Origin: an uncultured bacterium
Lineage (GTDB): Bacteria > Planctomycetota > UBA1135 > GCA-002686595
Length of the DNA stretch: 63,775 nucleotides
Direction of reading: 5' to 3'
Assembly: GCA_938075305.1 (NCBI GenBank)
Contig: CALJGV010000018.1
Location: forward strand, 1-63,775
The notes below the pieces were generated by a model. That model was not told the origin of the DNA. It ran no database searches and was given only the letters and a program-made list of their open reading frames with translations. The position numbers and the translations under genes are program-made. Position 1 is the stretch's first letter. Every line of letters begins with the position of its first letter. Below are positions 1-9,124 of this stretch, in pieces.

Positions 1-1
1 C

Positions 2-181
2 CAGCAGCAGAGCGGCCAGCAGCAGAGCGGCCAGCAGCAGAGCGGCCAGCAGCAGAGCGGCCAGCAGCAGAGCGGCCAGCAGCAGAGCGGCCAGCAGCAG
101 AGCGGCCAGCAGCAGAGTGGCCAGCAGCAGAGTGGCCAGCAGCAGAGTGGCCAGCAGCAGAGTGGCCAGCAGCAGAGTAGC
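2..181 (+). repeat. 15-bp coding minisatellite (QQQSG units)
   Basis: Twelve head-to-tail copies of a 15-bp unit, cag-cag-cag-ag(c/t)-ggc, run from the window edge and encode Gln-Gln-Gln-Ser-Gly; the last copy ends Ser-Ser. The first seven copies use agc for Ser and the last five use agt, so the array is homogenised in two blocks. It starts flush with the window edge and probably extends to the left. The unit is a multiple of three, so gain or loss of copies keeps the reading frame. Confidence 0.95.
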
Positions 182-1585
182 TCCTCCCCCTCCGAGGCGA
201 GCCAGCGCCAGCAAGAAGCAGAGCAGGCGGCCGAGCAAGCCGCGGAAGAACTGGCCGCCGCACGCGAGGCCCTCGAGGAAGCGATCCAACAGGCCACCGG
301 CCCCGAGGGGCAGGCCGAGACCGAGGCCGCCCAGGCGGCGCAAGAGGCCCTCGAGTCCGAGGTCGGTGAGATCGCCGAGGCCGCGCAGCAGGCGGGCATG
401 AGTCCAGAGGCCGCCGCCGCCGTCGAGGAAGCGATCGAGCGCGCCCGGGAGTCCATGGGTGAGGCGAGCGAGGCCCTGGAGGAACCCAGCGGAAGCATGG
501 CTGCGGCCGAGGCCCAGCGAGAGGCCGTCGACGCCCTCCGTGACGCGGGCCGGGAGGCGCAGCAGGGCGCGCAGCCCCAGTCCGAGGAGCAACAGCAGCG
601 CGCCGAGGAGCTCGCCGAGCGCCAGCGCGCCCTCGAGGAGAAGCTCCTCGCCCTCGCCGAACGGAACGAGGAGCGCAACGAGATGGCGGACTCCAACAAG
701 GCCCTCAGTGAGGCCGCGGAGACCGCGTCGGAGGCCTCCGATGCGCTGGAGAGCGGCGACCTCGACGAGGCGGAGGCCAAGGAGGAGGAGACGGAGCAGA
801 AGATCGAGGAGGCCCTCGACGAGCTGAAGGAAGAGGAGGAGCAGTACGACTCGCTCCGGCAGGAAGAGCTGCTCTTCCAGATCAAGGAGGAGGTGATCGA
901 GATCGAGGCCCTGCACCTGGTTCAGATGCAAGAGACCCGCGAGCTCGACTCCACGCGCAAGGCGCGGCCCTCACGCAGCGAGAAGATCCGTCTACGGAAC
1001 ATCTCCCGCGAGGAGGAGGCGCTCGCGACCCGCATCGACGGCATCGTCGAGGCCATCCGCGCCGAGGGGACCCTGGTCTTCGCCGAGGTCTTGGACCGTG
1101 CGGCCCGCGACCTACGCCGCGTCGTGAAGGACCTCTCCGACGCCGGCGGCTACCGCTCCGGCGACCGAACCCAGGCCCTTCAGGACGACGTGGCCGACGG
1201 GCTCGCCCTGCTCCGCGAGGCGCTCGAGGATGAACTCGAGCGGCGCGCCGAGGAGGAGCAAGAGCAGCAACAACAGGAACAGGAACAGGAAGAGCAGGAA
1301 CAGCAGGACTCGAACCAGCTGATCCCAGACGTGGCCGAGCTGAAGCTCCTCGCCAAGCTCGAGGAGGACCTGCTGCAGCGAGTGGATCAGCTCTACGACC
1401 TCTACCCGGAGATCGCCGCCGGTGAGGAACTCGACCCGCTGATCCTGCGCGACATCGCGAGGCTGGCCAGTCAACACGAGCGGATCCTCGAGCTGTTCAC
1501 CGACATGCGACAGCGTCTCGGCTTCGGCCGGGGCCAGGAACCGGTGCAAGTCGAGGGTCAGGATCAGGAGAGCGAAGACCGATGA
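2..1585 (+). CDS. Gln/Glu-rich coiled-coil protein, 5' partial
   Basis: The reading frame is open from the window edge, so the N-terminus is missing; 527 residues are visible. It begins with the QQQSG repeat array (residues 1-60), continues as a long Ala/Glu/Gln/Arg-rich stretch that should form coiled coil (about 65-270), has a more globular-looking helical part (about 280-420), an EQ-only run near residues 420-440, and ends in a helical segment with the motif LIPDVAELKLL. An ATG at 398 lies inside the same frame and need not be the start. Planctomycetes often carry such proteins beside large DUF4175- or MoxR-type clusters, but I cannot assign a function. It overlaps the next gene by ATGA, so the two are probably translationally coupled. 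Confidence 0.8.
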   Translation, partial: QQQSGQQQSGQQQSGQQQSGQQQSGQQQSGQQQSGQQQSGQQQSGQQQSGQQQSGQQQSSSSPSEASQRQQEAEQAAEQAAEELAAAREALEEAIQQATGPEGQAETEAAQAAQEALESEVGEIAEAAQQAGMSPEAAAAVEEAIERARESMGEASEALEEPSGSMAAAEAQREAVDALRDAGREAQQGAQPQSEEQQQRAEELAERQRALEEKLLALAERNEERNEMADSNKALSEAAETASEASDALESGDLDEAEAKEEETEQKIEEALDELKEEEEQYDSLRQEELLFQIKEEVIEIEALHLVQMQETRELDSTRKARPSRSEKIRLRNISREEEALATRIDGIVEAIRAEGTLVFAEVLDRAARDLRRVVKDLSDAGGYRSGDRTQALQDDVADGLALLREALEDELERRAEEEQEQQQQEQEQEEQEQQDSNQLIPDVAELKLLAKLEEDLLQRVDQLYDLYPEIAAGEELDPLILRDIARLASQHERILELFTDMRQRLGFGRGQEPVQVEGQDQESEDR

Positions 1586-2493
1586 GAACCATGAGCATGA
1601 AGTCGACCGCGCCCAACCTCCGCCGAGCCGGCGTCAGCGCCTGTGCGCTGATGCTCGCGGCGCTCGCCTCTGCACAGGAGACCTCGGCCCCGCCGACGCC
1701 CGCGGTGGAAGGGCCCGCGGTGGAAGGGCCCGCCCAGGAGGGCGAAGTCCAGGAAACCACCCCCCCTGGCCCGGAGAAGGATGAGACCGACCTGCGCGGG
1801 CTGAACCCCTTCGCTCCGCCCGGCGGAGCCGGTGGGCCGGAGGACCTCGAGCAGCTCTTCCTCAAGGTGGAGAAGCGCCTCCAGCGGGTCACCGACCTCC
1901 TCTACGAGGCCAGCAGCGGCGACGTCTCTGGCGCCGACAACATCGGCAGCGCCGGGATCGACGAGCTGATCCGCGAGGCAGAGCAGGGCGCAGCGGGAGC
2001 CTCGTCAGGCATGGCGCGAATCCTCGGGGCGACCCGAAGCCAGAGCGAGGCCACGCTCGATGACATCCAGAAGATCCTTGAGATGGCCGAGCAGCAGAGC
2101 AGCAGCTCCAGCAGCAGTAGCAGCTCGAGCCAGAGCCCCTCGAGCCAGGGCATGCCCCAGCAGGGCCAGACCCCGTCCGGCAGCCGGAAGCAGGAGAGCG
2201 GCGAGAGGCCGCCCGAGCCCGGTGAGGGGCAAGAGCAGCAGGGGGACCCGAAGGACGGCCAACAGCCCCGTGGCAGCCAGGAGTCCGATGCCGGCCAGGA
2301 CGGCCAGTCCGACGCCCCGCCCGCCGACGAGACCGGCGCCCCCTCGGGGGCCACCGGCGCGGAGGAGTGGGGCGACCTCCCGGTCCACCTCCGTAAGGTC
2401 TTCCAGAACGGGGTCAGCGAGGACGTCCCGCCCCGCTACCGAGACTGGGTGGACTCGTACTACAAGCGACTCAACAAGGGCAACAAGCGCTGA
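1582..2493 (+). CDS. Secreted Ser/Gln-rich hypothetical protein
   Basis: A 303-residue protein starting with a signal-peptide-like stretch (positively charged residues, then a hydrophobic AGVSACALMLAALASA segment, with likely cleavage near residue 32). A Pro/Glu-rich region follows, then a short helical part (about 85-165), an 11-Ser run flanked by Gln near residue 175, and a disordered Gly/Gln/Pro/Ser region. The C-terminal 40 residues look conserved: WGDLPVHLRKVF, then VPPRYRDWVDSYYKRLN. That tail pattern recurs in planctomycete proteins encoded next to prenyltransferase-like repeat proteins. The start overlaps the stop of the upstream gene (ATGA). The function is unknown; an extracytoplasmic partner of its two neighbours is an inference from linkage. 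Confidence 0.75.
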   Translation: MRTMSMKSTAPNLRRAGVSACALMLAALASAQETSAPPTPAVEGPAVEGPAQEGEVQETTPPGPEKDETDLRGLNPFAPPGGAGGPEDLEQLFLKVEKRLQRVTDLLYEASSGDVSGADNIGSAGIDELIREAEQGAAGASSGMARILGATRSQSEATLDDIQKILEMAEQQSSSSSSSSSSSQSPSSQGMPQQGQTPSGSRKQESGERPPEPGEGQEQQGDPKDGQQPRGSQESDAGQDGQSDAPPADETGAPSGATGAEEWGDLPVHLRKVFQNGVSEDVPPRYRDWVDSYYKRLNKGNKR

Positions 2494-2512
2494 GCCGGCG
2501 ACCTCGCTCCTG

Positions 2513-3778
2513 ATGCGCGTTCGCCCCTCCGTCCGTGGCCTGCTGGTGCTGCTCTGCGTGAGCGTGTGCGCCCCCTCGGCCACGCTGGCGGACGAGCGCA
2601 GCAAGGGAGGCGACCCGGCCCCCCAGCGCGAGTTGCTGGGGACCCCGCAGCTTTCCGGGGACGACTCGCTGCTCCCCTACCCCAGGGAAGGCGACGCGGA
2701 GCGAACCTCGGCCATCAGAAAGGGGCTCGCGTGGTTGGCCTCGCGGCAGAGTTCCCGTGACGGCTCGATCGAGGTTGGCGACGCCGAGCCCGGTCAGCGA
2801 GCCCCCCTCGCGGTCACCTCCCTCGCTGCGCTGGCCTGGATGTCTGGCGGGTCCACCCTGACCCGCGGCGAGCACCAGGACAACGTCAAGCGCGCGGTGG
2901 AGTACCTGCTGGCGAGCACGCACCGCGGGGCCGACGACTTCCCCGGCTTCATCGAAGACCGCGGCGACAACATCTCCCGGACCCACGGCCACGGGCTCGC
3001 GACCCTCGCGCTTGCCCAGGCGTACACGGTCTCCCCCAACACGCCGCTCGGCAAGCGCATCGGCGAGACCTTGCTCATCGCCATCGGACGCATCCAGGAT
3101 TCCCAGGGCGCCGAGGGCGGCTGGTACTACTCGGCGGGTCGGTCGATCCAACACGAGGGTTCGGTAACCGTGGCCATGGTGCAGGCCCTGCGCGCCGCCA
3201 ACGACGTCGGCATCCGGGTGGACCCGGGCGTGGTCGCCGAGGCCGTGAAGTACGTCACGCGCCTGCAGGTGATGGAGCTCCCCGAGGAAGAGGACCCCGC
3301 CGTGGATGATCCGCAGGCCGAGCGGAAGCGTGCCCGGCAGACCCTGGGCGGCTTCAAGTACGGCCTGGATGATCCGCAGACCTCGATCGCCCTCACCGCC
3401 GCCGGTCTCGTCACGCTCCAGGCGAGCGGGACGTACGACGGCCCGCGGATCGAGGAGGGCTACGACTACATCTGGCGGAAGCTCCTCGAGCGCACCGAGG
3501 ACGGCGCTGCGGCGGCGGACCCGTTCCCTTACTACGAGCGCTTCTACCTGAGCCAGGCCCTCTGGCACCACCGGGACACGAGCCACTACCGCCGCTGGGC
3601 CGAGCCCTTGATGCGGGAGCTCTGCGCCTCCCAGGAGAGCTCAGGTTCCTGGCAGGACGTGCGATTCAACGCCAGCGGACGCCGCTTCCTGAACCGCTAT
3701 GGCGCGGGCTACGCGACGGCCTCGAACGTGCTCTTCCTCGCGCTCCCCGACGACACCCTGCCGCTCTTCCACCGCTAG
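2513..3778 (+). CDS. Secreted prenyltransferase/squalene-cyclase-like repeat protein
   Basis: A 421-residue protein with an N-terminal signal peptide (hydrophobic LLVLLCVSVCAPSATLA). The rest is made of alpha-alpha-toroid repeats of the terpenoid cyclase/prenyltransferase superfamily, seen as repeated segments with AIRKGLAWLASRQ, AVEYLLAST, RIQDSQGAEGGWYY, YVTRLQVM and LCASQESSGSWQD. It has no recognisable DxDD or prenyltransferase zinc-site motif, so catalytic activity is doubtful; this secreted repeat family is abundant in planctomycetes and its role is unknown. The ATG was chosen because it gives the signal peptide and lies 19 nt after the preceding stop; a longer in-frame ORF runs back into that gene. 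Third gene of an apparent operon. Confidence 0.85.
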   Translation: MRVRPSVRGLLVLLCVSVCAPSATLADERSKGGDPAPQRELLGTPQLSGDDSLLPYPREGDAERTSAIRKGLAWLASRQSSRDGSIEVGDAEPGQRAPLAVTSLAALAWMSGGSTLTRGEHQDNVKRAVEYLLASTHRGADDFPGFIEDRGDNISRTHGHGLATLALAQAYTVSPNTPLGKRIGETLLIAIGRIQDSQGAEGGWYYSAGRSIQHEGSVTVAMVQALRAANDVGIRVDPGVVAEAVKYVTRLQVMELPEEEDPAVDDPQAERKRARQTLGGFKYGLDDPQTSIALTAAGLVTLQASGTYDGPRIEEGYDYIWRKLLERTEDGAAAADPFPYYERFYLSQALWHHRDTSHYRRWAEPLMRELCASQESSGSWQDVRFNASGRRFLNRYGAGYATASNVLFLALPDDTLPLFHR

Positions 3779-3808
3779 GTAACACCGCTCGAAGGCGCCG
3801 CGCAGCCC

Positions 3809-5014
3809 TCAGTTCTGCAGCGCGAGGTTGGCCTCGAAGATGCCCCTCATGAGGTCCTGCTTCTGGGCGAAGCGCTCGTCCCCGAGGTCCAGCCCCTGGA
3901 CCTCGGTGAAGACCGACGCGAGCCCCGGGTCCACCTCCTTCCGTGCTCTGGTGCGGCGTAGCTCGCCCTCGGTCTGCTCCAGCAGCCCCGCGAGCTTCGC
4001 GATCCGGCGCTCCAGCTGATTGGTCTCGCGACGGCTCTCCGCCCGCCGCTTCTCCTGGGCCCGGCTCCGCATCTCGCCGAGCTCCTCGAGGGCGACACGC
4101 ACCACCTCGCGCTCGAGCTCGGGGTCTCGGTTCGCCCCGCGGGAAGCGAAGACCGCGCGCAGTCGGCGCTCGAAGGAGTCGTCCTCGACGCCAGGGTCGC
4201 GGCCGTCCAGTCGCCGCTCCTTCTCCTCCAGCTCGGCCCGTCGCGCCTCGAGTTCGGCCCGCAGCCGGTCGAGGCCAGCGAAGGCGCTGGACTCGGCCTC
4301 GGCGTCCACGCGGCCCGACATCTCCTGGCGCGCGAGCTCGAGGAAGCCGGCGCGGGCGTTCGCCGAGAGGGAGAGTGCGTCGTCGGTGTCCCCCTCGAGG
4401 GTCCGAGCGATGAGCTCGCGGTTGATCGCCTTCTCGATGAGGGAGGCGATCCGCGACATGCTTACGCTGCGAACGCGCTTCACCCCGCGGGCCTCGAGTT
4501 CCTTGGGCGTGGTCGGCTTGGCCCACCGTCGAATGGTGGCGGTGAGGGTGCTGTCGAGCGCAACCCGCCGCGGGTCGGGTGTCGGCTCCGCCGGCGCGGC
4601 CTCCACCGTGGCGGCCTCTCTTGGTGCCGCCTCGGAGCCGGGGTCTGAAGGCTCGAGCTCCTCCACCGGGTCGCTCGCTGGCCGTGGGATCGCCGTGGGC
4701 TCGACGGCTGCTTGCTCGGTGGGCGCGGCGCCCAACGTCGACTCGGGGTCCTCGACGGAGTCGCCGCCGCTCCCTTGATCCACCGCCGCCCGATCGGAGA
4801 GCAGCGGGGCAAGCCCCCGGCCCGTCCCCAGGGCGACGCGCGCAAGGGGGTGCGGCGCCGCGGGCCGCGGGGTCGTCGTCCCCCCCAGCCCGCCGGCCTC
4901 GCGCAGGTCCTCGAGCGCCCTGGCCAGGGCGCTTCCCCTCGGGGCGCGCGGTGTGGCGCCTGACGGAGCCGAAGCCGGCAACGCCGTGGTCCGTGTCAAC
5001 TTATCGCTGGTCAT
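3809..5014 (-). CDS. Hypothetical coiled-coil protein
   Basis: A 401-residue protein with a low-complexity Ala/Pro/Glu/Ser-rich N-terminal half (to about residue 180), a short conserved-looking block RVRSVSMSRIASLIEKAINRE, and then long heptad-like helices rich in Glu/Arg/Leu (about 230-370). It ends in a segment containing ASVFTEVQGLDLGDERF and FEANLALQN. No signal peptide or membrane segment is visible, so it is probably cytoplasmic. An alternative start five codons upstream (MPHRH) is possible. It converges on the preceding operon with only about 30 bp between stops. I do not recognise the family; the C-terminal helices could mediate oligomerisation. Confidence 0.7.
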   Translation of the reverse strand: MTSDKLTRTTALPASAPSGATPRAPRGSALARALEDLREAGGLGGTTTPRPAAPHPLARVALGTGRGLAPLLSDRAAVDQGSGGDSVEDPESTLGAAPTEQAAVEPTAIPRPASDPVEELEPSDPGSEAAPREAATVEAAPAEPTPDPRRVALDSTLTATIRRWAKPTTPKELEARGVKRVRSVSMSRIASLIEKAINRELIARTLEGDTDDALSLSANARAGFLELARQEMSGRVDAEAESSAFAGLDRLRAELEARRAELEEKERRLDGRDPGVEDDSFERRLRAVFASRGANRDPELEREVVRVALEELGEMRSRAQEKRRAESRRETNQLERRIAKLAGLLEQTEGELRRTRARKEVDPGLASVFTEVQGLDLGDERFAQKQDLMRGIFEANLALQN

Positions 5015-5170
5015 GTGGCGGTGCGGCATCGAGCCCCTGGTCCGCCGTGCGGAGCGTGACCGGGGGTCAGTGCCGAGGGATCGTAGCGACTCGATTCCCG
5101 ATCCCGATGAACGAAGTGTGGCCGCGAAGAATGGACTCCTGCACCCCTCGGGAGCGGGCCTTGCCCGGCT

Positions 5171-5176
5171 TAGACT
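5171..5176 (+). promoter_or_regulatory. Candidate -10 box (TAGACT), leaderless-type spacing
   Basis: TAGACT sits 6 nt before the ATG of the NHL-repeat gene, with no Shine-Dalgarno sequence between. The same TAnnnT-to-ATG arrangement recurs at five other genes here, which suggests transcription starting at or near the start codon. Confidence 0.4.
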
Positions 5177-5182
5177 CCACGT

Positions 5183-7186
5183 ATGCTCGCCACGCTCGCT
5201 CTCCTCCTTGCCCCGGCGGTGGTTCCCCCGCAGACCGCAGGCGAGGGGCCCTCCCACCTGGGGGCCTACTTGTTTACGGCCTCGGGGCTCGCCCGTCCGA
5301 TCGCCGTCGCGTTCGGCCCGCACCAGGGGCGACCCGACGCCCTCTTCGTCGCGACGCGGGGAGCCGGAGACCCGTCGCCCCCTGCGATCCAGGTCTTTGC
5401 GGCCGAGACCGACCCCGAGCGGCCCAGGGGGGTCACCCGCGTCGGCAGCCTCGGCGCCGGCTGGCTGGAGCGCCCCGCGGGGCTCGCCGTCTCCAGCGAG
5501 GGCGACGTCTACGTGACCGACGAACTTCAGCGGACGCTCTGGCGCTTTCCGGCCGACGGCGGGGAGCCCGAGGCGGCGGCGACGGAGCAGGCGTTGACCG
5601 TCCCGGCCGGCGTGGATGTGACCGGGACAGGCGAGGGGCGACTCGTCATCGTCGCGGATCCTGGGGCTGGAGCCACAAAGCTGTTCCGAGCGGGCTCGCT
5701 CTCTCCGCAGTCCATTGGTGAGGGGATCCTCGTCCGGCCCCGGGGCGTTTGCTTCATCGACGGACCGGACGGGCAGGCCCAGATCGCGGTATGTGATCGC
5801 GCGACCCACCGCGTCCACGTGTTCCGCCTGGATGGAACGCACGTGCTCGGCTTCTCCCAGCTCGGCCCCCACCCGTCGCTCCTTTCTGGCCCCGCGGACC
5901 TGGAGTTCGCCGACGGCAAGCTGTTCGTCGCGGACCGTGAGAACCACCGCGTGCAGGCCTTCCACTCGGGCGCTGCGATCGGTGAGCTCGCGTACCGCTT
6001 CGGCGTGCACGCGATTCGCCCGGGGGAAGGCGCCGGCGCCCTCCATTACCCTGCGGCGGTCGCCGTATCCAGTGACGGTGAGCTACTCGCGCTCGCCGAG
6101 CCCATGGATGACCGCGTACAGCTCTTTGGCAGAGCCCCCGGCGCCGAACCGATCGAGGACCCCAGCCGAGCGGCCATCGGCCCGCCCGCGGCCCACTTCG
6201 GGCCCGACATCTCGAGCAGCGGGATCTACGTCGCGACGGTCTCTCCTGAGAGCCACCAGATCCAGATCCATGACCTGCGCGAAAAAGAGCCCGCCAAGAT
6301 CTCCGACGTGGCGAGCTTCGGCACCCGTTTCGGCATGTATCGGACGCCTCGGGCCACCTGGCTCTCCTCCGGAGGGCAGGCCTTGCTGACCGTGGACGAG
6401 GGCAACTCGCGGCTCACCCGCTCGACCCTGCGGGTCAAACCCCAAGCTCCCCTGAACGCAGACCCTGAGCTGGCGAGCCACCTCGACGGGGTCGACCTCG
6501 CGGCGGCCACGGGCCGGCCCTTCTGGCCTGGCGCGGTCACGGCGCTCGCGCCGGGCACCAACAACGAGCTCACCCTCGTCACCGACCGCGCCACGGACTC
6601 GGTCCTGATGCTCGACCGGGATCTCGAGCCCGTCGGGACCCTGGAAGGCAACGAGGAGACGGGTCCCATCCGCGGCGTGGCGGGTCTCTCGCCCGCGACC
6701 CTCGGAGTCGCGAGCACAATCCTCGTCGTGGACTCCGGCGGGCACGGGGCACCGGGAGCGCCACAGGGCCGCGTCTTCGAGTTCGGCCCGAGCGGCGCCG
6801 TGCTCCGGACGTTCGGCGAGGGCATCCTGGTGGAGCCGGACGGCGTCACCGCCCGCGAGAACCGGATCTGGGTCACCGACCGTGCTACCGATCGCGTCGA
6901 GCGCTTCGAGCGGCAGCCCGGGGGCGCCATCCAGCACATGGGTGGCTTCGGAGGACGCGGACTCGGACCAGGCGAGTTCCACGACCCGCGCGGCATCCTG
7001 GCCATGGATGATGGGCGGCTCGTCGTCCTGGACCACGGGAATCACCGCGGGCAGATCTTCGATCCCGACCACCTCACCCTCATCGCGGGGTTCGGGGGCA
7101 GGCTCTACATCGAGCCGCTGAAGTCGGCGGCCACCTGGGTGCCCCTCCAGCCGAAGTCCGACCGCAATGGAGATCAAGGCCGATGA
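5183..7186 (+). CDS. Secreted NHL-repeat (beta-propeller) protein
   Basis: A 667-residue protein with a short signal peptide (LATLALLLAPAVVPPQTA) and multiple NHL-type beta-propeller blades. Recurrent segments include ARPIAVAFGP, PAGLAVSSEGDVYVTDE, PADLEFADGKLFVADRENHRVQ, PDGVTARENRIWVTDRATDRV and PRGILAMDDGRLVVLDHGNHRGQ. The regular spacing of DREN(H/D)RVQ-type turns is the hallmark of NHL repeats. Two propellers are plausible from its length. Such proteins are often binding scaffolds, and no catalytic residues can be assigned. Its stop overlaps the start of the YtkA-like lipoprotein gene (ATGA), so it belongs to a three-gene extracytoplasmic operon ending in a di-heme peroxidase. Confidence 0.88.
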   Translation: MLATLALLLAPAVVPPQTAGEGPSHLGAYLFTASGLARPIAVAFGPHQGRPDALFVATRGAGDPSPPAIQVFAAETDPERPRGVTRVGSLGAGWLERPAGLAVSSEGDVYVTDELQRTLWRFPADGGEPEAAATEQALTVPAGVDVTGTGEGRLVIVADPGAGATKLFRAGSLSPQSIGEGILVRPRGVCFIDGPDGQAQIAVCDRATHRVHVFRLDGTHVLGFSQLGPHPSLLSGPADLEFADGKLFVADRENHRVQAFHSGAAIGELAYRFGVHAIRPGEGAGALHYPAAVAVSSDGELLALAEPMDDRVQLFGRAPGAEPIEDPSRAAIGPPAAHFGPDISSSGIYVATVSPESHQIQIHDLREKEPAKISDVASFGTRFGMYRTPRATWLSSGGQALLTVDEGNSRLTRSTLRVKPQAPLNADPELASHLDGVDLAAATGRPFWPGAVTALAPGTNNELTLVTDRATDSVLMLDRDLEPVGTLEGNEETGPIRGVAGLSPATLGVASTILVVDSGGHGAPGAPQGRVFEFGPSGAVLRTFGEGILVEPDGVTARENRIWVTDRATDRVERFERQPGGAIQHMGGFGGRGLGPGEFHDPRGILAMDDGRLVVLDHGNHRGQIFDPDHLTLIAGFGGRLYIEPLKSAATWVPLQPKSDRNGDQGR

Positions 7187-7668
7187 GGAACACACTCCTG
7201 ACCCTGCTCGCGATCACCGCCCTGGGATGTGGCTCCGACCAGGGGCCGTCCACGGGCGACGGGGGCGGTCCCGCCACCCCCTCCACCAAGACTCCGGCGA
7301 GCAGCGCCGTCGAGGAGGTTCGCGGTGAGCCCCTGGTGGCCCGTTCAAGCGGAGGGACGTTCCTCGCCCGCGTCACACCGCTGGTGGACCCGATCCCCAT
7401 GAACGAGGCGTTCAGCGTCTCGCTCACGCTCACTGACCCCGAGACGGGGGCACCGTTCACGGACTACGACGAGGTCTCCATCGACGCCCGTATGCCCGCC
7501 CACAAGCACGGGATGCTGCGCGACGTGGGGCTCACGCCGCAGGAGGACGGTTCCATGAGAGCGGACGGCCTGCTGCTGCACATGTACGGGCACTGGGAGC
7601 TGCACGTTGACATTCGCAAGGGCGCCCGCTTCGAGCGCGCGCAGATCAGCGTGAGGCTCCAGTATTGA
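7183..7668 (+). CDS. YtkA/FixH-like lipoprotein
   Basis: A 161-residue predicted lipoprotein: MRNTLLTLLAITALGC ends in a lipobox with the lipidated Cys at residue 16. The mature part has an immunoglobulin-like YtkA/FixH-type domain (about 65-160), recognisable by NEAFSVSLTLTDPETG, the MPAHKHGM block and the terminal MYGHWELHVDI segment. Family members are extracytoplasmic and often linked to copper handling or cytochrome oxidase assembly; the Met/His-rich MPAHKHGM block fits metal binding, but that role is inferred. Coupled to the NHL gene upstream by ATGA, and overlapping the start of the peroxidase gene downstream. Confidence 0.85.
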   Translation: MRNTLLTLLAITALGCGSDQGPSTGDGGGPATPSTKTPASSAVEEVRGEPLVARSSGGTFLARVTPLVDPIPMNEAFSVSLTLTDPETGAPFTDYDEVSIDARMPAHKHGMLRDVGLTPQEDGSMRADGLLLHMYGHWELHVDIRKGARFERAQISVRLQY

Positions 7669-9008
7669 GCGTGCGGGGTCGCCTGCGCTGGCTCACTCCG
7701 CCGGCCCTCCTCGCTGTGGCAGCGGCCTGCGGGCCGGGACCCATACAGCCGGCTCCCCCGGTGGAGACCGCGGTGCCCTTCAGCGACGAGCAGGTCCGAC
7801 GGATCATGCAGATGTCGCCGCTCCCTCCGCTCCCACCGGACCCCACGAACCGTCACGCCGACGACCCGCGCGCCGCTCGCCTGGGCCAGGCGCTGTTCTT
7901 CGACGAGCGGCTCTCCGCCGACGGGGCGGTTTCCTGCGCCACCTGCCACGACCCGGAGCGGGGCTTCACCGATGGCAAGCAGCTCGCCCTCGGCCAGCAG
8001 GTGGGGAACCGCCACACCCCCACCCTCTGGAACGTCGCCCATCACCGGTGGTTGACCTGGGACGGCCGCGCGGACTCCCTCTGGATGCAGGCCCTCGACC
8101 CGATCGAGGACCCCCGTGAGATGGGGACCACGCGGGGGAAGCTCGCCCGGGTCATCGCAGACGATCCGGGGCTACGCGCCGCCTACGAGGCGGCCTTCGG
8201 CCCGCTGAATGGGGCCGCCCTCCGGGCCCGACCTGACGACGTGCGGCCGGCGCGGGGCCGGGAGGCTACCACCGGCCACACCGCCCCGGAGGCCGTCCGC
8301 GCGTGGGCCGCTCTGGACGAAGATCAGCGCGCGGCCATCGACCAGGTCTTCGTGCACGCCGGCAAGGCTATGGCCGCCTATCAGCGACTCCTCGTTCGGG
8401 GTGACGCCCCCTTCGACCGCTTCGTGGAGGGCCTGCGGGAGAACGACGGGGAGAAGGTGGAGAGCCTCTCCCCGAGCGCTCAGCGAGGGCTCGCCATGTT
8501 CATCGGCAAGGCCAACTGCGTGCTTTGCCACAGCGGGCCGAACTTCTCGGATGGAGAGTTCCACAACAACGCCCTGCCCACCCTGCACGGCGGCGAGGCG
8601 AAGGATCCAGGGCGCTTCGACGGCGCCAGGGTCGTCGCGGCGAGCCCCTTCAACGCCGCCGGCCCACACAGCGACGACCCGGAGGGCCCTGCCGCCCTGC
8701 GGGTCCGCCAGCTCCGGCAGTCCTCCGAGGCCTGGGGGGAGTTCAGGACCCCAAGCCTGCGAAACCTGGCCCAGCGGGCTCCGTTCATGCACCAGGGCCA
8801 GTTCGGGGACCTCGAGGGCGTGATCGAGTTCTACTCGGAGCTCGAGGGGGCCACAGGAAGGGGCCATCACCAGGAACAAGTCCTCGTGCCCCTCCGTCTC
8901 TCCGTGGCAGAGAAGGAGGACCTCAGAGCCTTCCTGGCCGCCCTCGAGGGCGAACAGGCCGACCCGGGGCTGCTCGGTCCTCCGTCTCAATCTGCGCTCG
9001 GTCGCTGA
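7665..9008 (+). CDS. MauG/CcpA-like di-heme cytochrome c peroxidase family protein
   Basis: A 447-residue exported protein with a lipoprotein-like leader (LLAVAAACGPG, candidate lipidated Cys near residue 22). Two c-type heme sites are visible: CATCH at 91-95 followed by DPERGFTDG, and CVLCH near 285-289 followed by SGPNFSDGEFHN. The APFMHQGQFGDLEGVIEFY segment near the C-terminus is typical of the family. These enzymes reduce peroxide or act as MauG-type oxidants in the periplasm. The TTG start overlaps the previous stop; a GTG two codons on is an alternative. It ends the NHL-YtkA-peroxidase operon. Confidence 0.92.
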   Translation: MSVRGRLRWLTPPALLAVAAACGPGPIQPAPPVETAVPFSDEQVRRIMQMSPLPPLPPDPTNRHADDPRAARLGQALFFDERLSADGAVSCATCHDPERGFTDGKQLALGQQVGNRHTPTLWNVAHHRWLTWDGRADSLWMQALDPIEDPREMGTTRGKLARVIADDPGLRAAYEAAFGPLNGAALRARPDDVRPARGREATTGHTAPEAVRAWAALDEDQRAAIDQVFVHAGKAMAAYQRLLVRGDAPFDRFVEGLRENDGEKVESLSPSAQRGLAMFIGKANCVLCHSGPNFSDGEFHNNALPTLHGGEAKDPGRFDGARVVAASPFNAAGPHSDDPEGPAALRVRQLRQSSEAWGEFRTPSLRNLAQRAPFMHQGQFGDLEGVIEFYSELEGATGRGHHQEQVLVPLRLSVAEKEDLRAFLAALEGEQADPGLLGPPSQSALGR

Positions 9009-9124
9009 TCGAAACCGCAACACTCCCCTTACTTCTCCAGCGCCTCGTCCCACGCACCCAAACGAGTGTGCCGGGGTACGTTTAGGGGCCTCCCCAAGTC
9101 CCTCGCCTGCACCGCACTCGGATC

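Noticed and set aside
2..181. Tandem array at the left edge considered as CRISPR.
   Set aside because: Copies are contiguous 15-bp units with no spacers and lie within an open reading frame.
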